Below are positions 1-4,897 of a stretch of 5,056 nt of DNA, piece after piece (position 1 is the first letter of the stretch; each line of letters opens with the position of its first letter). The notes under the pieces were generated by a model. It was not told where the DNA came from. It saw only the letters and a program-made list of their open reading frames with translations, and searched no databases. Source of the DNA: Halieaceae bacterium (GTDB lineage Bacteria > Pseudomonadota > Gammaproteobacteria > Pseudomonadales > Halieaceae); assembly GCA_003520285.1 (NCBI GenBank), contig DOVB01000134.1:1-5056 (forward strand). Reading direction: 5' to 3'. The position numbers and the translations under genes were made by a program.

Positions 1-629
1 GTCGTCTCAGTGCGCTCATACTCCTGCATTTCAGGAACCACATCGGAAGAAATCGAGATAGGGATATCTTTAAAATAATCAGCTGCGATTACCGCGGCTC
101 GTTGCTCATGCTCAGGATTCACATAAGCGTTGATGAAACAAATCGTCAGTGCCTCAACTTCTCCGGTCGCAGCGAGCTGGCTCAATTGCTGTCGCAGGCT
201 GGCTTCATTGAGCGGAGCCGATATCGTACCGTCCGCATCAATACGCTCTTCGGCACCAATGGTCAGTTCCAACGGAGCTAAAAGAGGACGTTTCACAAAG
301 CTCACCCAGCCACCAAGACCTCCGGGGCAAAAGCTGCGCGCCACTTGCAGGGTGTGTTCATACCCGGCAGTGGTCACCAAGCCGACTTTGGCACCGCGTC
401 CCGTCAGCACGGCATTGGTTGCAACGGTGGTGCCATGCATTACGAATTTGATATCTGATGGATCGATACCAGACTCATCGCAAATTTTGGCCACGCCGTT
501 TAGCACACCGATCGATGAATCCTCTGGCGTCGATGGCACTTTAGCCGTATAGGTCTGTCCCGTTTGCTCGTTCATTAGCAAGAAATCGGTAAACGTACCA
601 CCGACATCCACACCTAAGCGATAAGTCAT
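1..629 (-). CDS. Hydantoinase/oxoprolinase family protein, HyuA-type subunit, N-terminal part (truncated by window edge)
   Basis: This is the first 209 codons of a gene that runs off the left edge; full HyuA proteins are usually around 650-700 residues. Seen: an actin/ASKHA-like phosphate loop GVDVGGTFTD at residues 6-15, the family motif HGTTVATNAVL at 65-75, RSFCPGGLGGW at 98-108, the segment around PLLAPLEL to EERIDADG (116-134), and VVPEMQEYERT near 197-207. Together these mark the hydantoinase A N-terminal and start of the oxoprolinase domains. Known of the family: these proteins pair with a HyuB subunit in ATP-dependent hydrolysis of hydantoins or 5-oxoproline, or in acetone/acetophenone-type carboxylation; all are cytoplasmic. 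The start is supported by GGGAG at 637-641, seven or so bases upstream. The ATG overlaps the stop of the lyase gene by one base (TGATG), so it is the third gene of the operon. A hyuB partner would be expected just outside the window. The substrate cannot be told from this fragment. Confidence 0.92.
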   Translation of the reverse strand, partial: MTYRLGVDVGGTFTDFLLMNEQTGQTYTAKVPSTPEDSSIGVLNGVAKICDESGIDPSDIKFVMHGTTVATNAVLTGRGAKVGLVTTAGYEHTLQVARSFCPGGLGGWVSFVKRPLLAPLELTIGAEERIDADGTISAPLNEASLRQQLSQLAATGEVEALTICFINAYVNPEHEQRAAVIAADYFKDIPISISSDVVPEMQEYERTET

Positions 630-1552
630 CACTTGTCTCCCGTATCAGTCAATTTTTCAAGATTATTTGTAAGCCAGTAATGCGCTTTACCGCCCTTAGC
701 GGTGCCCGTTAAAGTTTTCACGCTCTGCACGGCTTCAAGCAGCGCAGCCATATTGATTCCCGTTTGAAATCCGGCTTGATGACAAAGTAAGGCGACGTCT
801 TCCGTCGCCACATTGCCCGATGCACCCGGCGCAAATGGACACCCACCCAAACCACCAATCGACGTATCAAACTGGCGAATACCGGCAGCGAGCGCCGCAT
901 AAACATTCGCCAGCCCCATCGCTCGCGTATCGTGAAAATGACAGGCGAGTTGGTCCGCGCCCAGCCCTCGCAGCAAGCGAGACAGCAAATCAGCCACATC
1001 GAATGGGCTCGCGGCTCCAATAGTATCTGCTATCACCACGCGATGCGCTCCAAATCCAATCAACCGTTGCGCTAATGATACAACGTGATCGGGGTTTACC
1101 GAGCCCTCGAATGGGCATTCAAATGCGACCGCTAAGTAAGCGTTAGCAATCACATTTTGTTCTCGTGCCAATCCTATGAGCTGCTGAGAGACTGCCATAA
1201 TTTCGGCTGTCGTCATATTGATATTCTTTTGATTCATCGTATCCGTGGCAGAGATCACCAAGTTGACTTCACGACAACCGGCAGCCACTGCTGTGTCGTA
1301 GCCACGACGATTGGGCACGAGGGCGTTATAACGAGCGCTGGGGTGTTGAGCCAGTGCATAAGCCAGGACTTCATCGGTACTGGCCATTTGGGGCACCGCT
1401 TTAGGAGATACAAAACTTCCGATCTCGATACTCTCTAAACCTGCTGCCACCAGCGCATCGAGCAACTCGCAGCGCTCTGCTACCGTCAAGTGTTTCGCTT
1501 GCGCTTGCAAGCCATCACGCAAGCCTACCTCATTGAGTACAACTCGCGTCAT
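629..1552 (-). CDS. Hydroxymethylglutaryl-CoA lyase family protein (DRE-TIM metallolyase)
   Basis: A 307-residue cytoplasmic TIM-barrel lyase of normal bacterial length. Enzymes of this family cleave 3-hydroxy-3-methylglutaryl-CoA to acetyl-CoA and acetoacetate using a divalent metal; relatives cleave similar 3-hydroxyacyl-CoAs. Seen: catalytic Arg12-Asp13 in GLRDGLQ (10-16), Glu43 in IEIGSFVSPK (42-51), Asp176 in IADTIG, the metal ligands His205 and His207 in HFHDT, and the family signature GGLGGCPFAPGASGN (233-247) with the loop cysteine Cys238 and Asn247. All positions matching the catalytic residues of human HMGCL are therefore kept. One oddity is Leu11 where most members have Pro (GPRDGLQ). 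The start overlaps the CoA-transferase stop by four bases (ATGA), with a G-rich GGGGGTGA just upstream, so translation is probably coupled. Placement after a CoA-transferase suggests it splits the CoA ester that enzyme makes. The family call is firm; the exact substrate (HMG-CoA, a citramalyl-CoA-like ester or another) is open. Confidence 0.93.
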   Translation of the reverse strand: MTRVVLNEVGLRDGLQAQAKHLTVAERCELLDALVAAGLESIEIGSFVSPKAVPQMASTDEVLAYALAQHPSARYNALVPNRRGYDTAVAAGCREVNLVISATDTMNQKNINMTTAEIMAVSQQLIGLAREQNVIANAYLAVAFECPFEGSVNPDHVVSLAQRLIGFGAHRVVIADTIGAASPFDVADLLSRLLRGLGADQLACHFHDTRAMGLANVYAALAAGIRQFDTSIGGLGGCPFAPGASGNVATEDVALLCHQAGFQTGINMAALLEAVQSVKTLTGTAKGGKAHYWLTNNLEKLTDTGDK

Positions 1553-2742
1553 GCAATCACCCCCGCAGATTTCAAGGCCGCAATATCCTCAGCGCTGTGG
1601 CCCAGACCTGCGAGCACACTCTGAGTGTGAGCCCCGAGTGCAGGCGCTGGCGCGTAGGTATCGGTGTGACGCGACAGCTTGATCGGGTTACCAGGACCTT
1701 TAACGCTCTCGCCACGATCATTGTAAAGATCAACGACCATCTGACGATGTAACACTTGCTCATCGGCAAGCGCTTGACCCAGCGTGTTGACTCGGGCGCA
1801 GGGGATTCGCCGAGCCTCGAACAAGGTTAGCCACTCGTCACACGTTCTGGTCTGAAGCACCTCATTAATAGTTGACTCGATGAAATCCTTGTCTGCTAAG
1901 CGACCCGGTTGGGTCAAATACTTGGGATCACGAAACGCGGGCACATCTAAAACGTCGACTAACGCGCCCCAAAACTTATCAAAAATAACCGCAATAATCA
2001 GGTGACCATCACTGGCGCGAAAACTGTTATACGGCACATGAACAAAGTGGCTGTTGCCAATCGGCTCAGGGTTCTTACCTGACATGAAGTACATGGTTGC
2101 CATGTAGTTCAGCATTGAAATCTGGACATCGAGCATAGAGATATCCACATGCTGCCCCATGCCATTGACTGAGCGCTCATGCAAGGCTGCAAGAATCCCC
2201 ATAACGCCGAACATCCCGCCGCCTAAATCTCCGATGGGGATACCCGCACGCATGGGCATTGAGGCGTCGAGTCCGGTAATCGACATGCCACCACCGAGCG
2301 CCTGAACGACTTGATCGAACGCGGTCCGCTGATAACTGGGGCCATCTGAGCCAAAACCAGAGATAGAACACGTAATAATCGATGGGTTGACCCGCGAGAG
2401 CTGCTCGTAGTCGATACCTAGCTTTTGCGTAACGCCTGCCGAAAAGTTATCGAGCACGATGTCCGCCGTTTTCACCAGATCGTAAAATACCGCGAGCCCC
2501 TGTTCACTTTTAAGATCGATTGCAACGCTCTGCTTATTGCGATTGAGGGTAATAAAGTAGGCACCCTGATCTCCTAAGGAATAATCAGGGTCGGTCTGCA
2601 ACAGCTTGCGAGTCCCCTCTCCCGCCAGAGGCTCGACCTTGATCGTGGTTGCACCCAAATCAGCCAAGATCATTCCTGCGTAAGGCCCTGACAGCATATG
2701 AGTAAGATCAATGACAGTGATATCTGCTAGCGCCGTAGACAT
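1549..2742 (-). CDS. CaiB/BaiF family (class III) CoA-transferase
   Basis: A 397-residue cytoplasmic enzyme of typical length for class III CoA-transferases, which move CoA from a donor thioester such as succinyl-CoA to a carboxylic acid through an aspartyl-CoA thioester. Seen: the N-terminal segment DLTHMLSGPYAG (12-23) leading to LGATTIKVEP (29-38), LNRNKQSVAIDLK (66-78), DNFSAGV (98-104), and GDLGGG (171-176). Asp172 in the last motif aligns with catalytic Asp169 of Oxalobacter formyl-CoA transferase. ILAALHER (183-190) follows, and the C-terminal half carries RIPCARVNTLGQA and the final LGAHTQSVLAGLG segment. The start is supported by AGAGGA at 2748-2753, five bases from the ATG. It is first in a three-gene operon, overlapping the lyase gene by four bases. 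The pairing with an HMG-CoA lyase makes a dicarboxylate acceptor (3-hydroxy-3-methylglutarate, itaconate or citramalate type) plausible. Family members with different substrates look alike, so none is assigned. A sigma-54-type promoter lies upstream. Confidence 0.95.
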   Translation of the reverse strand: MSTALADITVIDLTHMLSGPYAGMILADLGATTIKVEPLAGEGTRKLLQTDPDYSLGDQGAYFITLNRNKQSVAIDLKSEQGLAVFYDLVKTADIVLDNFSAGVTQKLGIDYEQLSRVNPSIITCSISGFGSDGPSYQRTAFDQVVQALGGGMSITGLDASMPMRAGIPIGDLGGGMFGVMGILAALHERSVNGMGQHVDISMLDVQISMLNYMATMYFMSGKNPEPIGNSHFVHVPYNSFRASDGHLIIAVIFDKFWGALVDVLDVPAFRDPKYLTQPGRLADKDFIESTINEVLQTRTCDEWLTLFEARRIPCARVNTLGQALADEQVLHRQMVVDLYNDRGESVKGPGNPIKLSRHTDTYAPAPALGAHTQSVLAGLGHSAEDIAALKSAGVIA

Positions 2743-2805
2743 AACAATCCTCTGGTCACAGTGATTAGCACCGCTTTGTTCGCAGTTGCTTTTCTACTAA
2801 CTGTA

Positions 2806-2821
2806 CGCACAATGTGTGCCA
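2806..2821 (-). promoter_or_regulatory. Candidate sigma-54 (-24/-12) promoter of the CoA-transferase operon
   Basis: On the minus strand the 16 bases from 2821 down to 2806 read TGGCACACATTGTGCG. The -24 element TGGCAC-A is a full match to the consensus TGGCACR. The invariant GG (2820-2819) and GC (2808-2807) are separated by the required ten bases. The -12 element (GTGCG) matches TTGCW only at TGC. Counting the GC as -13/-12 puts the transcription start near 2795, an A on that strand, giving a leader of about 53 bases before the CoA-transferase ATG with its Shine-Dalgarno site. No convincing sigma-70 promoter was found in the gap. Single sites of this kind arise by chance, so this is a candidate only. 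Confidence 0.5.
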
Positions 2822-2860
2822 GCTCGTTCCGCGACTCTGTAACCTCTTTAAAAATGATTT

Positions 2861-2904
2861 AAAAACAGATAGTTAATTAGTTAGCTCAGGACACTATCTA
2901 TCTG
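2861..2904 (-). terminator. Possible Rho-independent terminator of the sirtuin-SDR transcript (AT-rich hairpin plus T-tract)
   Basis: Reading the minus strand, CAGATAG (2904-2898) can pair with CTATCTG (2872-2866), and five Ts follow at once (2865-2861), then AAATC. A shifted alternative pairs AGATAGT (2899-2893) with ACTATCT (2873-2867). The site lies about 80-120 bases beyond the SDR stop codon and before the next promoter, a sensible place to end that transcript. The stem is short and poor in GC and its loop is long (25 or 19 bases), so it would be a weak terminator. The same symmetric arms could instead be a protein-binding operator. Confidence 0.35.
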
Positions 2905-2949
2905 GCGCTATTATCTTCAGCTGCAATCTTAGTGCATCATGAAACAAGA

Positions 2950-2975
2950 TTGAAGTAATAATTTCAACTTGAAAT
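2950..2975. promoter_or_regulatory. TTGAA/TTCAA palindrome cluster, possible activator-binding site
   Basis: A 15-base near-perfect palindrome, ATTTCAA-C-TTGAAAT, occupies 2961-2975. A further TTGAA at 2950-2954 pairs with TTCAA at 2963-2967 as inverted half sites eight bases apart. The cluster sits just beyond the SDR stop, about 155-180 bases upstream of the start inferred for the sigma-54 candidate promoter. That is within the range over which enhancer-binding activators act. No regulator family is recognised from the motif, and AT-rich palindromes can be fortuitous. Confidence 0.3.
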
Positions 2976-2980
2976 CATGG

Positions 2981-3931
2981 CTAAAGTATTTCATCAAGGT
3001 ACTTAAGGAGTGCATGCCTGTCCGTAGGACGCTCCCTTGTCTTATCATTCAGATACCAGCGCCGGGGTTTCCGATCCAAAAAAAACGCGCCGCTAATGCC
3101 AGCAACTTGCTCAGATACGGCCATCCAAACGATGGTATCCGCGCCCTGTTCGGGCGTCCGCAAGACCCTCTGGGTCCACCGACGAAAAGTAGGAAGCGCA
3201 GTCTGAACACCCGGTGTGTCGGCCCAACCTGGATGCATGCAGTTGAGCTCGACACCGCTGGCAGCCCAGGTTTCGTGCCACTCCTGAGTCACGATCGCCA
3301 GGGCGCGCTTCGCTTGTGCATACACCGCAGGGCCCTTGTAGCGATTGGCAAAGCCCGATCTTAACCACGACATAGAAAGCCGTTGGGTATACATTCCACC
3401 CGATACCACATTAATCACTCGCCCCCGCGAACTCAACTCTAGGAGTGGCCGCAAACCAAGCATTAGCTTGACCGGACTCAGTAATAGCAGCGCTGTACTT
3501 CGCTCTATCCCCTCTGTAGTCTCGAGCCTCTGGTTAAACAAAGCCCCAGCGTTGTTGATCAAAACGTCAATAGGTTCTGCCCATGACAACAATGTATCAA
3601 TGGCTTGCTGAGTCTCTTGTAGCAGCGCCAAATCGGCAATGATCACGCGGCATTGAGCTGCACCACGTTCCTCACATTCTTGCTGCAACGCTTGGGCCTG
3701 TGAACGATCTCGTATAATAAGCGTCAAATTCGCACCCAGTTGTGCTAGCGCGTGCGCCGCAGCCAAACCTAATCCAGAGTTAGCGCCCGTTAATACAATA
3801 TGTTTTTGCCCACCCTGCGAACTCAAAGATTCGAAGTTTCGCGCTGCTTTGCGGTAACCAAAGGCGGTAAAATCCCAAATCTCTCGCGGCAAGAATTGTT
3901 GATACACTTGATATTGCTTGGGCTCGCTCAT
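2981..3931 (-). CDS. Short-chain dehydrogenase/reductase, DHRS12-like
   Basis: A 316-residue classical-fold SDR, close to the length of animal DHRS12. Seen: a conserved pre-Rossmann region with DFTAFGYRKAARNF (20-33), the cofactor loop TGANSGLG (48-55), an acidic Asp100 after the third strand (IIADL), LINNAG (124-129), Ser177 in VVSGGM, Tyr204 and Lys208 in VYAQAK, and the DHRS12-like stretch MHPGWADTPGV (232-242). QGADT (262-266) and FFLDRKP (283-289) follow. There is no signal peptide. Arg74 and Arg76 after the second strand fit NADP(H), by inference. The helix that normally carries the fourth catalytic residue (NFAANTLG-like) reads STALLLLSP, putting Leu149 where Asn is expected. The start has AAGGA (3937-3941) five bases upstream. 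The gene follows the sirtuin gene by 49 bases and probably shares its transcript. The substrate is unknown for this group; a lipophilic carbonyl or alcohol is a guess. Confidence 0.92.
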   Translation of the reverse strand: MSEPKQYQVYQQFLPREIWDFTAFGYRKAARNFESLSSQGGQKHIVLTGANSGLGLAAAHALAQLGANLTLIIRDRSQAQALQQECEERGAAQCRVIIADLALLQETQQAIDTLLSWAEPIDVLINNAGALFNQRLETTEGIERSTALLLLSPVKLMLGLRPLLELSSRGRVINVVSGGMYTQRLSMSWLRSGFANRYKGPAVYAQAKRALAIVTQEWHETWAASGVELNCMHPGWADTPGVQTALPTFRRWTQRVLRTPEQGADTIVWMAVSEQVAGISGAFFLDRKPRRWYLNDKTRERPTDRHALLKYLDEIL

Positions 3932-3980
3932 GACAATCCTTATTATTTGATATCGGTGTTGATACGCGCCTGATGAAGCC

Positions 3981-4808
3981 TCAGGTCACACCGGCCCTAA
4001 GGGCGGCTTTTACGTGCTCAATAAACGTCTCGATTGGCTCGCGCTTAAACACACATGGCAAGGCATCCGCTCTGGTCACGCCAGGATTGACCACGATAAC
4101 CGTCGCGCCATGATCTAGTGCGAGCTTACACAACCGGAGTCCAGAGTAGACCTGTAGCGAGCTGCCAAGAATCATTAAGAGATCGCAGGATCGGACCGCC
4201 GCCAAGCCTTGCTCTGAGACCGACTTGGGAATATTGCCCCCAAAAAACACCACATCTGGCATTACCACGCCGCCGCAGCGATGACACGAAGGTACCGAGA
4301 TTTGATCGATCCATTCCGACGGTAAATCTGCATCGCCATCGGGCTTAAATTCGGCAGTCAACCCAACTAAAAAGGGATTGGTATCAGCAAGCACCTGCTG
4401 CCACTGTGAACGATGAGTGAACTGACCACAGTGCAAACACACGACTCGATCGAGTCGACCGTGTAAATCGATCGACTGGTTCAAACCTGCTCGCTGGTGG
4501 AGTCGATCCACATTTTGAGTGATACAGTCGTTAATGAGGCCGTTACGGTACCATTCCGCGAGCGTCAAATGAGTCTCGTTAGGCTGAGCCCGCTCTGCCA
4601 GTGGCCAGCCCACAAAAGAACGCCCCCAATAGCGAGCGCGCATTCGCTCTGATTGTTTAAACTGCTGATCTGTAATGGGATCACTCCTGGCCCAAGCGCC
4701 AGCAGCTGTCCGGTAGGTCGGTATGCCCGAGGCAAGACTAATGCCAGCACCGGTCAAAACACAGACCCGCTCACTCACCATAGATTGTGCAATCGTGAAA
4801 TATTCCAT
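3981..4808 (-). CDS. Sir2 family NAD-dependent protein deacylase (class II, SIRT4-like)
   Basis: A 275-residue cytoplasmic sirtuin. Family members remove acyl groups from protein lysines, using NAD+ and releasing nicotinamide and O-acyl-ADP-ribose; class II members may also act as lipoamidases or ADP-ribosyltransferases. Seen: GAGISLASGIP (20-30), QNVD (98-101) in the NAD pocket, the general base His116 in DLHG, four zinc cysteines Cys124, Cys127, Cys175 and Cys178, the class II block MPDVVFFG (183-190), GSSLQVYSG (215-223), and VNPGVTRAD (240-248). RYWGRSFVGWP (59-69) is typical of proteobacterial class II forms. The usual Asp of GIPDYR is Thr31 here. The ATG has no clear Shine-Dalgarno site and lies only four bases from a TATTAT on its strand. 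Met10 (4781) is a possible alternative start, still before the core domain, but it also lacks one. It is the first gene of a probable pair with the SDR and is divergent from the epimerase-like gene. Confidence 0.95.
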   Translation of the reverse strand: MEYFTIAQSMVSERVCVLTGAGISLASGIPTYRTAAGAWARSDPITDQQFKQSERMRARYWGRSFVGWPLAERAQPNETHLTLAEWYRNGLINDCITQNVDRLHQRAGLNQSIDLHGRLDRVVCLHCGQFTHRSQWQQVLADTNPFLVGLTAEFKPDGDADLPSEWIDQISVPSCHRCGGVVMPDVVFFGGNIPKSVSEQGLAAVRSCDLLMILGSSLQVYSGLRLCKLALDHGATVIVVNPGVTRADALPCVFKREPIETFIEHVKAALRAGVT

Positions 4809-4811
4809 GGC

Positions 4812-4817
4812 TATAAT
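4812..4817 (+). promoter_or_regulatory. Candidate -10 element for the epimerase-like gene
   Basis: A perfect TATAAT lies 80 bases upstream of the plus-strand ATG, giving a predicted start near 4824 and a leader of about 74 bases. No good -35 hexamer stands at 16-18 bases; TTGTGC at 4785-4790 is too far, with a 21-base spacer. Use may therefore depend on an activator or another sigma factor. On the minus strand the overlapping TATTAT sits almost against the sirtuin start codon, so RNA polymerase bound here could interfere with sirtuin transcription. Confidence 0.45.
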
Positions 4818-4827
4818 ACGCGTTGAA

Positions 4828-4866
4828 GGCTCAAAAGGATGTGACGTCCAAAAACAGTTTTGAGCC
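4828..4866 (+). repeat. 9-base perfect inverted repeat in the leader of the epimerase-like gene
   Basis: GGCTCAAAA (4828-4836) and TTTTGAGCC (4858-4866) are perfect inverted copies separated by 21 bases, with arm starts 30 bases apart. If transcription starts near 4824, the repeat forms a stem at the very 5' end of the leader. It could equally be a two-half-site operator in the divergent region, with half sites about three helical turns apart. The left arm together with A4827 (AGGCTC, 4827-4832) is also complementary to GAGCCT at 4888-4893, which overlaps the ribosome-binding region. Confidence 0.55.
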
Positions 4867-4883
4867 GTATCTACCGTATTATC

Positions 4884-4890
4884 AGAGGAG
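4884..4890 (+). promoter_or_regulatory. Ribosome-binding site of the epimerase-like gene
   Basis: AGAGGAG ends seven bases before the ATG at 4898. It is the strongest Shine-Dalgarno match in the window and fixes the start, since the Rossmann motif begins only a few residues later. Its 3' end lies within GAGCCT (4888-4893), the segment able to pair with the leader's left repeat arm. Confidence 0.8.
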
Positions 4891-4897
4891 CCTCGCT

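Noticed and set aside
130..552. Plus-strand open frame of 140 codons
   Set aside because: It lies antisense inside the hyuA-type gene, whose translation gives clear family motifs; the plus-strand product is Ser/Pro-rich and resembles nothing known.
1157..1438. Plus-strand open frame of 93 codons
   Set aside because: Shadow of the HMG-CoA lyase-type gene, with no ribosome-binding site or recognisable protein.
2807..2819. GCACA-ATG-TGTGC inverted repeat as a separate operator
   Set aside because: Arms are only five bases and the element is fully contained in the sigma-54-type promoter match, which explains it better.
2876..2910. Sigma-70 promoter on the minus strand with TTGCAG near 2926 and an AGATAG-like -10
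   Set aside because: The -10 match is poor and the position overlaps the hairpin; no pairing of hexamers at 16-18 bases is convincing.
2969..3364. Plus-strand open frame of 131 codons beginning in the intergenic palindrome
   Set aside because: Almost wholly antisense to the SDR gene, basic and low in recognisable structure; no Shine-Dalgarno site.
3969..3985. CCTGA/TCAGG hairpin overlapping the sirtuin stop codon
   Set aside because: Only five base pairs and no T-tract on either strand; the 49-base spacing instead suggests that the sirtuin and SDR genes are co-transcribed.
4885..4894. GAGG-AG-CCTC palindrome at the ribosome-binding site
   Set aside because: A two-base loop cannot form a stable hairpin, and the symmetry is likely incidental to the Shine-Dalgarno sequence.
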